64,000 bases of DNA. Origin: Tricholoma matsutake (Eukaryota > Basidiomycota > Agaricomycetes > Agaricales > Tricholomataceae). The position numbers and the translations under genes are program-made. Position 1 is the stretch's first letter, and each line of letters starts with the position of its first letter. The notes beneath the pieces are model-generated. The model was not told where the DNA came from. It saw nothing but the letters and a program-made list of their open reading frames with translations, and did not search any database. This document shows, piece after piece, positions 24,844 through 35,384 of this stretch. The stretch is taken from positions 3,658,001 through 3,722,000 of the forward strand of contig AP026542.1 in assembly GCA_026075535.2 (NCBI GenBank), in the 5' to 3' direction.

Positions 24844-26149
24844 CTGTTCTATTTACTCCATAAAGTCTCACTCTAGGCAACTTACAACAAGCCACCTCAT
24901 AACTACCACCTCACACCACACCAAAACCCTACCAGACAAAAAACATGCCCAACACAAGCGTTACACACATGGCCTGAGCCCCCAACAAAGCAAATGGATT
25001 GGTCAAGAACACATGGCTGCATCTCCTAAATCTGCTAGGAACTTGATGCCATCGACAAAACTTACCAAAACCCACAAAACCCTGAAAAGGATGAAAAGCA
25101 CCAGAGTGGCACATCGAACACTAGCCCAAGGGATAAGAGCCTAAAGGAGGAAAGAAGAGGGAGGTAGGAAGTCTATGAAAGGACCGATGAACCCACCTGT
25201 GAAGCCATGAAAACTGCCACGTCACCAATGTCCACTGGAACTCCTGATGGAATGAGCCCAATGGGGCTGGCTAGGGTAGAATAGGGACATACAGGGTACT
25301 TAAAGCAGCAATGCGAGGGAGAGACAGAACGAATCTAGTGAACACAACGACAAATTTTTGAGCCCACCCACCCAATCCCTAACACGATGAATCACAACAC
25401 ACTAAACAGTGAACACAAATATATTTTATAATGGGTTCAATCCAAATGTCAACACTAGGAACAAAGGGGGGAAAAGTCTAATTGGGAGATACTTAAGTGT
25501 GTGACATCCAGCTCGAGGGGGAGAGTAAGGGGTAGTAACCCCAGCTATTGTTGAGAGAGGAGATGAAGGGAAAGAAGTAGAAGGAAAGAAGGAAAAGAAG
25601 TGAAGGCTAGGAAGGCGAAGGAAGGAAGGGCAAAGAGTAGGCAAGGATAGGCGGACAAGACACAATGCAACCGCTGACTGCCGACACAAGAAACAGGCGA
25701 AGGCCAGGTGGACGAGACACAAGACAACCACCGACTATGCCAACACACATCCATTGGAACAACTGACCGCACCACCAAAACATTGGGAGGAAGGCACAAA
25801 CTTGGGATGTCCATCACGACTATAAACTGAGCCCAGGGACCGAAGCACCAAGTGGGAACGATCAAGGAAGTCCAGCATGACTACATAAACTGCAACTCAA
25901 CATCAAAACACTGGAATGCATGCACAGAACCAATCATACGAGAATCAGTGGTACAGCAAACCAACAAATCTTTTTTTGGGAAATATTCCAATGTTCACAA
26001 CGCATCATGCGCATCATCATTCATTCCTCATTCAACACTCCTTACATTGCTCCGATCAAGGGGGAGCCAAGTCATTCATTGAGGGGGAGTAAGTATACTC
26101 CATTTATTACATTCTTTTATCCTTCACAACTTCTTCGTTTGAGGGGGAG
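24844..26149 (+). other. Internal region of element C (no genes)
   Basis: About 1.3 kb between gypsy B and the right LTR of element C, with no gag/pol motif in any frame. It contains AGGGGGAG tracts at about 25,514, 26,059, 26,081 and 26,141; only the last abuts the LTR and can be the functional polypurine tract. Confidence 0.7.
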
Positions 26150-26318
26150 TGTTGGACTAAGTACTTCAAACTACATAGTCATGACAGTGTGACTTCAGAA
26201 CTTACTGATTAGTTACAATGTTTGTTTACTTGTTTGTAGTTCTTTATATGCTTGTTCAAGTCCAATACAAGCATGGGAATCTATCGACTGAGCTCTGTGT
26301 GTTCCCGCCACAAGTTAT
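26150..26318 (+). repeat. 3' LTR of element C, first part (interrupted)
   Basis: 169 bp starting TGTTGGACTAAG. The remaining 7 bp (TTCAATA) lie at 32,014-32,020 after copia-2 and its GTTAT duplication. The sum, 176 bp, equals the left LTR. Confidence 0.92.
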
Positions 26319-26590
26319 TGTTGAAATTAATCCCTGATGCATGCTGTATACATGAGGCGATACATGCAGCATACGCATGTTACTGCGCTTACTGCGCATA
26401 CATGCGGTAAACACATTCCCGAGTCATGTGACATCCTTAATATTATGTATATAAGGAGAACCTGTACCATAGTAGGAATACAGTGTTCTTACCTCTGCTA
26501 ACCCTAGCTGTAAGTCTAACTAAACCCCAGGTAGGTTGTAAGGAACGTGTAGTCTCTTCCCCTGTGCAGCGTATATAGTCTGCTCCAACA
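26319..26590 (+). repeat. 5' LTR of copia-2
   Basis: 272 bp. A TATATAAGG box at about 26,447-26,456 is a candidate promoter element for the genomic transcript. Confidence 0.93.
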
Positions 26591-26605
26591 GGTTATGGGC
26601 CCTGC
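26591..26605 (+). promoter_or_regulatory. copia-2 primer binding site (half-tRNA-iMet type)
   Basis: GGTTATGGGCCCTGC starts at the first base after the 5' LTR. Its complement, GCAGGGCCCATAACC, has the form of an initiator tRNA-Met anticodon arm with CAT in the loop. This is the priming site type of Drosophila copia and yeast Ty5. copia-1 has the same site with small changes. Confidence 0.8.
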
Positions 26606-26839
26606 TGGGCACGTCGCGAACGCGCTTTAATTAGCTGCGAACGACGTAGACTTCATCGTCTCCAAATTTATAACCTTGCGCTCTTTGTGAGCTGCATTGC
26701 GCTCCCTGCGAGCTGCATATAAAACCTAGGTTGACTAGGGTTAACCACTCTGAAGGAGTGTTTTCTCCTGAGAACGTTAAACGTGTTTTATTGAGTAAAA
26801 AGACTGATTGAGCACTTTTAACAGCTGCCACCAAGAATC

Positions 26840-29800
26840 ATGTCTTCAACTCTTGAAAAACTCGTTCAAACTTTCGACGGATCAAATTACATTCTATGGG
26901 CCGACTCAATGAAGGCGTGGCTCAGGTCTCAGGGCCTCTGGCAAATAACTAGCGGGGCGGAGCAAAAACCGCCCCCGGCGCCTCCTTTGACGGTGACGAA
27001 CGCTACCTTGGTAGCGGACGCTAATGCCAAGCTCCAGACCTGGAGCAACAAAAATGACCAGGCTATTGGTAGCCTAGTCCTCCGCCTGGCCCCCTCCATT
27101 CAGCAGTGTGCCAACACAAAGGACACTGCTGAGGAGGTGTGGGTTCTCATTCGCACCGATTATGGTGTGGATGGCCCCTCCCAAGTCTTTTCGGACTTTA
27201 GGTCCGCAATAACAATCAAAATCCCGGCTGCGAACCCCGCACTGGAGATTGCGAGAATGGCAGACAAATTCGAGCGCCTCACGGCTGCTAATGTCGCCAT
27301 CCCCGAGCTAGTACAGGCAATGATTCTACTTGCTGCGATGCCGCGCGAGTACGACTCATTGTCTGCAACGGTCCTTAACACGACCGCCACTAGCGCCTTG
27401 ACATTTAAACATGTCAAGGACTCCATTGTTGCTGAAGCCTCAAGGCGCACAGCAGTTGGAAAGCCCGCTGGCCAGCCTCAGGCCAACAAACTTTCCACTG
27501 TGAAACGCAAGGGGGGAAACCCCAAATGGCAGCCCAAAGAAGGGCAAAACAGCAATGGAGACTCGTCCCGAAAACGTGGACGACGTGGGGACAGAAAGAC
27601 TAAGGAGGAGAAGCCAAAAGAGAAACATACCCACCTCGCCTCCAACGCCTTTACCACCATAAATGGTAATGGCACCATCATACCGCCGATGCCGCTCATA
27701 CAGCGCATCGAGCGACGCGAACACACTCCCACAAGGGATCCTCGCCGCCGACCGCCTGCACAGGCATACACGGGCGCGGCCTCCTCTTCTCGCTCGGTTT
27801 ACACTGAATACCAGCAAGCTCGAGACACCCTCGAGCACATGCAACTTCCGCGCAGCGCGAAAAACCTGCGACCGCTGGAAGAGCACCTTACGGTGCGAGA
27901 AGGTAAGAGAAGGAGGATAGAGCCAGAAACCGAGGCAACGATTGAGGAGGTAGAAGACGATACCGTCTCCCTCAGATCCGAACCTCCAGTAACTGACGAG
28001 GAAGTGTGGAAAGCCGTCGATGAAATGCTCGTCGATGAACCCCTTGACACAGGGGCGTATGATGACAGGTCAGTCCTTTTCCCTGCCACAAGCACTAAGA
28101 TTAAAATTCCTATGAATACAGCGAACTTTTCATGTGAAATTTTACCGCTATTAAATGTATCATGGAATTATGTAGATCTTAATATATGTGCTATGTGTGC
28201 AAAGGGAGATTGTAAGAAAGGTGCCGACTGGATCATGGATTCAGGCGCATCAAAACACTTCACTGGTGAAATGAAAGATTTCGCTTCTTACGAGCCTTTA
28301 CCGAGAAAGGATTCTACCTTGGTCCAAACGGCCACTGGTACTACTCATATAGTAGGAAAAGGAGCAGTCTTCATTAGACACCAGGTAGTATGTAATGGGA
28401 AGTCAGAGACGCGTGAAATGCGACTATACCCCGTCTACTACATACCCGACATTAATACTCGATTGATGTCAATGGGGGTCTTTTTACAAGACGGAAGTGA
28501 TGTGCATGGTTCCTCCGCATACATTTCATTCATCGAGCATGGAAACCCAATCATGCATTGTGTCCCTCTAAGGAGGAATGACATGATCTATTGGGCTCGG
28601 ACTCATATATTGAGCACCAAAAAGGTTAATGTCGCGACCATTTATGTCGCTGACTACTTGACTTGGCATAGGCGACTTGGACACCCATCCAAAGAGGCGC
28701 TAGGGAAAATGCCTAAAAGCACCATAAAATTCCCAAGGAATTTAATTATTCCTAAAGACAAAATTATATGTCCAGGGTGTGCAGAAGGGAAAATGACCTC
28801 AAAATCTTTTCCCGAGTCAGACTCACGAGCTGACAAATCCTTTGAATTAATACATTCCGACCTAAAGGAACTCCCGGTACTATCGTACCACAAACATAAA
28901 TACTTCATTGTATTTCTGGATGACAAAACGTCACATATTTGGGTCCAATGCCTTAGAAAGAAATCTGACGCTGCTGCAGCAATTAGACAATTTCAAGCGA
29001 TGGCTAAGACCCAATATGGCGCTACAATCAAGCGCTGGCGTGTCGATCCAGGGGGGGAGTTCAAGGATCGTGAGCTACAAAAACAGCTCAAGGATTTAGG
29101 CATCAAAATAGAGATGTCTGCACCCCACGTTCATCAACAGAACAGGCGCGCAGAGCGCGCCATAAGGACAATAATGGAAAAGTCGCAAACCCTGCGATTC
29201 ACCGCTTGTCTACCACAATCATGGTGGGAATTTTGCATAGAACATGCAACACATTTATACAACCGAACCCCAATAAGGCGCCTGAAATGGCTGACACCTT
29301 TTGAGGACCTGACAAAGGTCCGCCCAGATCTAAACAATCTGAAGGTCTTCGGTTGCGGTGCTTATGTCTATCTACCAAAGGAAAAACGTCCAACAACATT
29401 GTCTCCTCGATCGGAGCTAATGACATACCTTGGAGTAGAAGATGGCATTAAAGCATATCGTTTCACGCGACGAAACGGCGCAATATTCATTGGTGCTACG
29501 GCACTATTTGATGAAACGATGTTCCCATGCTGTCCCGGAGCTAAAACTCCTGCCAAGACAGACCTTGGTGATTTTCCACCAGAACCAGAAGATGACGACC
29601 ACTCATCTGGAACGGATGGCGATGACCCTATACCGCCACAAAATCCGCCCCTTCCTCCATCATCAGAAGATGATGATGATGATTTACCAAGCAAGCAAAA
29701 GGTGCATGACGATGCGACTAACGCTCCTCCTCCGCCGCCTCCAGTTAGCACTGAGGACTTTCGTCCAAGACGTGAAGATCAACAGGAATGGCAGCAATTG

Positions 29801-31704
29801 CCCCGTCGATCAGGCAGGCAGAGGAAAATCCCAAACCGTCCCGGCAATACCTATGGAGAACAGCGACTCCCCTCTGACATAGAGAGAGACATTGCGCGTG
29901 ATCGATATTGGAAGAAGTCTGTGGGTCAAGATTCGGATCATAACCGAACACGACCACGACCTCAACAGCAAGAACCGGTTACTGGACCGAGTTCGGCACC
30001 CCATGAGAGTGTGCCCGATTCCAATAATCAAGAACATGATTACCCAATGGGGGAACCGGACGAAGCAGGTTATATTAAAAAGATAACCAAGGAAGGTGGA
30101 GATGAGCTTATCCGCTGGCTGTTGTCAAAAGCAGTCACACCATCAAGCGGAAAAAGCCTAGTTCCAAACCAATTTCGCGATATTGCGTGCCTACCCCGGC
30201 AGCAGCAACTTGAGTGGAAACAGGCTTGTCGTGAAGAGTTAGAGGCTCTTTGCAAGCGACAAGTCTATGACATCGTCAATCTTCCACATGATCGAAAAAC
30301 GATCAAAAATAGATGGGTTTTCTCTGTGAAATCGGACGGAAGAAAACGAGCCAGACTCGTGGCCAAAGGCTTTTCACAAGTCGAAGGCGTTGACTTTGAT
30401 GAGATTTTCTCACCAGTAGTCCGCTACGAGACTGTACGCCTCATGTTTGCCCTTGCGTCTCTAGAAGGCATGTATATGACCGGTCTAGATGTAAAAACCG
30501 CATTTTTATACGGCAAACTTGATGAGGAGATCTATATGGATCAACCCGAGGGTTTCAAACTCAAGGGTAAAGAGCGCAAAGTAATGCGCTTACACCGAGC
30601 ATTGTATGGCCTTAAACAGGCTTCACTAGCATGGTGGAGAGAGCTAGAGGCATTTATGCGCACCATTGGGTTCGTGCGCGCCAGCTCCGATGCCGGCATC
30701 TTCATACACAAGGATCCTAAGACAGGCAGCATCGTTATTGCGCTAGTCTATGTTGATGATGGCTTGTTCATGGGCAAGAACAAGAAACTTGTGGATGAAA
30801 AGAAGAATGCTTGCCTGAAGCATTGGGAGTGCCGTAGTACTGAAAAAGTCACAGAATTCTTAGGCATGCGCGTCACCCAGACTGCTGCAAAAGTCAAACT
30901 CGATCAAACAGAATATCTCGCCAAAGTGCTTGAGAGGTTGAGATGACAAATGCCAAGATTGCCCCCACTCCGCTCCTGACTGGCTACAAACCGTCGGAGA
31001 ACACAGCGACGCCAAACGCGGCGCTTAGATCAAAATATCAGTCTGTGATCGGATCTTTATTGTATCTGATGCTCGGAACGCGACCTGATATCGCTTACGC
31101 GGTAATCAAGATGTCGCAATTCTCGGCTAATCCTAGCCAAGAACATCTAGACAAAGCAATGTACATAATGCGCTATCTGGTGGGAACCCAGAAGTACAGT
31201 ATAGTCTATGATGGAGAGAAATCCGAGGGGCTACAGGCCTTCACAGATTCTGACTGGGCAGCTGACACAGTCAAGCGCTGATCTACAACGGGTTACTTTG
31301 CTACTCTGGCGAGTGGCATTGTGTGCTGGCAGTCCCGTTTACAAAAAACTGTAGCACTGTCATCCACAGAAGCCGAATACATGGCTCTCTCCGACACTTG
31401 TCGGCAGATAGTGTGGATAGAGTCCTTATTCCAGGAACTTGGATATACACTGAAGCGCGTACCAATCTGCACTGATAATCAAGGATCCATCTTTATTGGA
31501 TCAAATCCAGTTCAGGAAAGAAGGACCAAACATATAGACATTCGCTACCACTACACCCGCGAATGCATAGAAAATGACAAAGTCACAGTCGTTTTCATTC
31601 CTGGAAGTGATAATCCGGCTGACATGTTCACAAAGAACCTTGGCGCTGTCCTATTCAGGAAATTTAGAGACTCTCTCGGAATTACTTTTGAGATTCAAAC
31701 TTAG
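26840..31704 (+). pseudogene. copia-2 gag-pol polyprotein (one frameshift, one stop)
   Basis: One frame of 1,368 codons (26,840-30,946) continues after a 1-base frameshift at 30,943 and after a TGA at 31,279, ending at 31,704. Gag is N-terminal (SSTLEKLVQTFDGSNY). Protease has MDSGASKHF near residue 470. Integrase has WHRRLGHP...CPGC zinc ligands, then HSDLKEL, VDPGGEF and the RAERAI Glu. RT runs from YDIVNLPHDRKTIKNRW to the intact LVYVDDGLF box. RNase H has FTDSDWA and STEAEYMAL, then ADMFTKNL. All catalytic residues that I can place are kept. The TGA follows CGC and fits a CGA-to-TGA change. The copy could have been active very recently. Confidence 0.93.
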
Positions 31705-31736
31705 CTGCTTAGAGCGCTGTACAGTTTGAGGGGGGG

Positions 31737-32008
31737 TGTTGAAATTAATCCCTGATGCATGCTGTATACATGAGGCGATACATGCAGCATATGCATGTTA
31801 CTGCGCTTACTGCGCATACATGCGGTAAACACATTCCCGAGTCATGTGACATCCTTAATATTATGTATATAAGGAGAACCTGTACCGTAGTAGGAATACA
31901 GTGTTCTTACCTCTGCTAACCCTAGCTGTAAGTCTAACTAAACCCCAGGTAGGTTGTAAGGAATGTGTAGTCTCTTCCCCTGTGCAGCGTATATAGTCTG
32001 CTCCAACA
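31737..32008 (+). repeat. 3' LTR of copia-2
   Basis: 272 bp. It differs from the 5' LTR by C/T or G/A at three sites, each consistent with change at an ancestral CpG (for example gcatACGcat versus gcatATGcat). Confidence 0.93.
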
Positions 32009-32020
32009 GTTATTTCAATA

Positions 32021-33437
32021 GTGACCCCAGCTGAGTGTTCATTACTAGGGCTGTACAACATCTGTTCAACAGGTATGGCAATGTGAGTTGTCTTGATAAA
32101 CATGTTGAAGTGGTGAGTGATGTTGATGAAAAAAAATGAAGTTTGATATACCTAATCCATCAACTGTGACTCGCGGAAAGATTGGAAAGAATGTGATGTC
32201 GCTGACACAACTGTTTCATTAATTGGTTGATTTCTTGGATGTGATGCTATTTAGTTTTGATTTAGTTCAAGATCCCTGTACATAAACAAACTAGATCTTG
32301 AGTACATCAGCATAAGATCACTCGCTTGCTTACATCTGGATAGAAATTGACACAATCCAATGTTATGAGTGCTTTACCAAGTCCTTTCAGGGCTTTACTA
32401 TGTTAAACCAACACTCAAACGACACCTATCAGCATTGTTTTCACCATGGTCAAAAAAAAATTTCAGCCTCCAGCAGGACCCCCCCTATGTCTGGTTCAGG
32501 ATTCCCATCCTGACACCCCCTTGGATTAGAGTAACTTTGATAGTACTGCTTATATATAACCTGTGCCACAAAAATACTGAGGGCAATCAGACATCATCCA
32601 AGGCATTAAAATAACACACATAAACATTTGCACCATGTAAATTTGATTCAATTAACATCCCTGACAAGTAGCAACAAATTCTGAACTACACTGCAGCCAG
32701 GCATGACTTCAGATAATGTATGTTTGTGTTGCCCATAACTAAATTAGATCTTGATGAAATCTCTTAACACTTGGAACAAACACTGGGGAATTACAATGTC
32801 GATCTGCCTATACCTCAGTCTGATGGTCCAGGTAATAGTTGCCAAGATACCAATGGTATAACAAATTTCATGACAAAAAACCAGTCTTAATCAGTCCTTT
32901 TTTGGTCTATTAACCAAAGTAGACCAGTTCTGGCTGGTCTGGTTCCCCAATGCCTGGGGTGGTCCTAGACCAGTTACAGTCTCAGTCTACCCCTTTTAGG
33001 GTAAAAAAACTGGACTGGACTGGACTATTCTGAAGAGATATCTAGTTATGTTGAGTTTCAGTTCTCAAAATCATTAACTCCATTGCTGAAATCTCACAAT
33101 ATGGCAGCTTTTTGCTTTGAAAGGGCACAATCATACCCTGCCATACCCCTGCATACCTAGGGTGTAGCACGGGTATGGGTAAACCTGCGGTAAACAGCCC
33201 ACAGGTTTGACGGGTATGGGTACGGTTGCCGAAATGCCGGACCTGTGACATACCATACCCATTTTGGCAGTGTCATGGGTATCAACAGTTATTTAGGTCA
33301 TCGGCCATGGAAGATGCTGGACATCGATCATCAGGAGAAATGACAGCAAAATCGTTGTTTGTAAGTATTTCAACTTTCTTATTTCACAACTAACAGTTTT
33401 GTTAGGTCCTACTCTAGTGACACGAAGTGTACAAAAT
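32021..33437. other. No recognisable gene; short palindromic repeats
   Basis: About 1.4 kb beyond element C with no supported ORF. From about 32,895 to 33,025 the word pair AGACCAG/CTGGTCT and CTGGACTGGACTGGAC recur. From about 33,130 to 33,290 the motifs TACCC and GGGTA alternate (atacccctgcatacc, gggtatgggta). Parts of the latter, including agggtgtagcaNgg, recur in inverse orientation near 41,100. These look like remnants of a DNA element, but I found no complete ends. Confidence 0.5.
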
Positions 33438-33470
33438 GGGCCTAAATGACTTTGATTGTCATTTGGGCCC
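33438..33470. repeat. Hairpin H1 of recurrent module
   Basis: The arms are GGGCCTAAATGAC and GTCATTTGGGCCC (one T:G mismatch), with a 7-nt loop. It is followed by CAGGTAAG, which looks like a splice donor, and a T-rich stretch ending TTTACAG. Confidence 0.8.
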
Positions 33471-33673
33471 CAGGTAAGCTTTTCTTTGTTCATATCTTAT
33501 TTTTCTTTATTCAACTAACTTCATTTGCATTGTTTACAGGTTTTAACTTACAATGATGTGACTACCACAACAACAATGACAACAACGCCAACAACGGCCA
33601 CCACAGCCACCATGCCATCATCACCATCACCACCACAGCACCCCCAACTTCCGCTGCGAGCAACTGCCCATAG

Positions 33674-34099
33674 TGTAAGGGGACTAGGGGGGTGCCCTGT
33701 GTGTTTTTCCTATTTTTTATGTTCGTCCCATATTTTTCCCCACCTCATTTCCTTCTATTCTTCATTTTCTATGATTTTTCCGGATTTTATTACTAATTTT
33801 CCCTTGCTATCATGTTTGTATATGTTGACACTTTTATATTTAGAGGCGGAGTACCCCTTCCGACACATACCCCTTGGTATGATGTCATTCGGCGGCCTTG
33901 ATCTGCCTATCTCCGCCTTTTTCTATTTTTAGGTTATATTTGATTTTTGTTGTCTTCACATATACTGGGCATCAGCAAGGGGATCCTTAGAGTTTTCTCT
34001 TCGGATTTCCCTTTGCTAGGTGCGCCCCCAATCCCTGTATTATGTAGCATAATTTTAACTTCGGATTTCCCTTTGCTAGAGGCTTAGGTTGCCCTTATA
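33674..34099 (+). repeat. 5' LTR of gypsy A1
   Basis: 426 bp. It shares ends and length with the LTR at 39,295 and is collinear with the LTRs at 2537, 4368 and 5890. Confidence 0.95.
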
Positions 34100-34265
34100 G
34101 TAGAAAACTCTCCCCTAAGGCCCGAAAATCGCGAATGCGCTGCCCAAAATAGGCAGGTACGGACTGGACGACGCTTCCCAAAGCTCCACAGAGTCCCTAC
34201 ACACCGTTCCAGATACTCTCGCCTTTATTGCGCCACCATTTTCGCCAAACGCGCTCCCTAGCGAC

Positions 34266-35384
34266 ATGGACGCATCAGAACGCTTCGATGCGCTTGAAAG
34301 CGACGTTTCCGGAATGCGCGCGCAAATTGACTCGCTTAAATCTACGATTGAAAACTTCGTTAGGACCCTCCAGGCTAACCCTACGACTAATAGTTCCCCC
34401 TTCACGACTCCAAGCGCACCCAACAACGACGTTTTGCCAAACGCGTCCACTAAGGAACATGCCCAGATCAAACCATCCCCCCCCGCTGAATTTAATGGTG
34501 CACGTGCGCAGGGACGTGCATTCCTTAATTCCTGTGAGTTATACATTAGTCTCCAGTCGCATCAATTCGTCGATGAGGCTGCAAAAATTTATTGGGCCTT
34601 CACATACATGAAATCTGAACGCGCCTATCTCTATGTGGACCGTATCCTACGTCAAACTAAAGAACTCGGTTCTCTACCTTTCTCCACTTGGGGTGACTTT
34701 TGAGCTGAGTTCGTACACCACTTCTGCCCCCTCAATGAACACCACCGAGCAGTGACACGACTTGAGTCATCCACTTACCACCAGGGATGTCAATCCGTGG
34801 ACGACTATATCGATGAGTTCAAGGATTTGGTGGACATGGCAGGGTATGGGAGTGGGTTACCAGTAGTGGTGAAGTTCCGACGGGGGCTCAACCGAGAAAT
34901 TCAGGACCAGATTGCACAGATGTTGGAAGGACGCCCAGCGGACGATGATATCCTTGCTTGGTATGAAGCTGCTTCACTCTGTGACGAGAACCGACTCACA
35001 AATGCGGCATTTAATGCTGCATTCCGTGCTCCAACTACCACTCATACACCCTACACCTTCAATCGAAGCCTCCCCTGCCCTAACCCCATTCCTGCTCGTC
35101 AAACTCCCACACCAGCCGTCAATATCCCAGTACCAATGGATGTTGATGCAGCCTGCAGCCGTGCATGTAAGTTGGATCTCTGCTACCGTTGTGGGGAACC
35201 TGGACACAGGGCTGGAGTGTGTCCCCATCGTCAGGATATCCGCATGCTCACCCCCGAGGGACGAGACGAACTCCTGCAAGATTTGTTGGCACTTGTAGAT
35301 GTTGAGGAAGCGAAGGATCAAGTTGCAGAGGAGGTTAAGCTGGAAGTTGTAGAGGAGCAGGATTTTCCTATTCGCAGCGAGTGA
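34266..35384 (+). pseudogene. gypsy A1 gag
   Basis: Capsid/nucleocapsid polyprotein. The first Met that I can use is at 34,266 (MDASERF), but homology to A2 extends upstream towards the LTR and is broken by one extra A near 34,125. The frame stops at TGA (34,701-34,703) after GDF. It resumes to 35,384 with DDYIDEFKDLVDMAG, FRRGLNREIQDQ and the zinc knuckle CYRCGEPGHRAGVCP. Gag ends in a TGA that lies one base out of frame with pol. Joining the two needs a -1 shift or reflects an indel, since copy A2 has the two in one frame. Confidence 0.88.

Larger units (their letters stand above)
26319..32008 (+). mobile_element. Ty1/copia LTR retrotransposon copia-2 (young)
   Basis: LTRs of 272 bp each (26,319-26,590 and 31,737-32,008) begin TGTTGAAATTAA and end CTGCTCCAACA. 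They are flanked by a perfect duplication, GTTAT at 26,314-26,318 and 32,009-32,013. The LTRs differ at only three positions, all transitions (about 99% identity). The G-rich tract GAGGGGGG precedes the 3' LTR. Coding capacity is nearly intact and CpG content is visibly higher than in the surrounding old elements. Confidence 0.97.
17110..32020 (+). mobile_element. Element C: small LTR element, host of two nested insertions
   Basis: The 176-bp LTRs begin TGTTGGACTAAG and end TTATTTCAATA. The left LTR is at 17,110-17,285. The right LTR is at 26,150-26,318 and continues after the copia-2 insertion at 32,014-32,020. The outer flanks carry the same 5-bp duplication, GTGAC at 17,105-17,109 and 32,021-32,025. 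The two LTRs are only about 92% identical by eye. Without its two passengers the internal part is about 1.5 kb and shows no gag or pol, so it was a non-autonomous element or an internally deleted copia. A purine tract GAGGGGGAG precedes the right LTR. Confidence 0.9.

Noticed and set aside
25426..25865. Overlapping minus-strand ORFs inside element C
   Set aside because: Low-complexity Phe/Ser/Leu-rich products from an A/G-rich strand; no gag or pol motif.
27160..27886. Antisense ORFs inside copia-2
   Set aside because: Shadows of a well-supported GC-richer gag-pol frame; no domain of their own.
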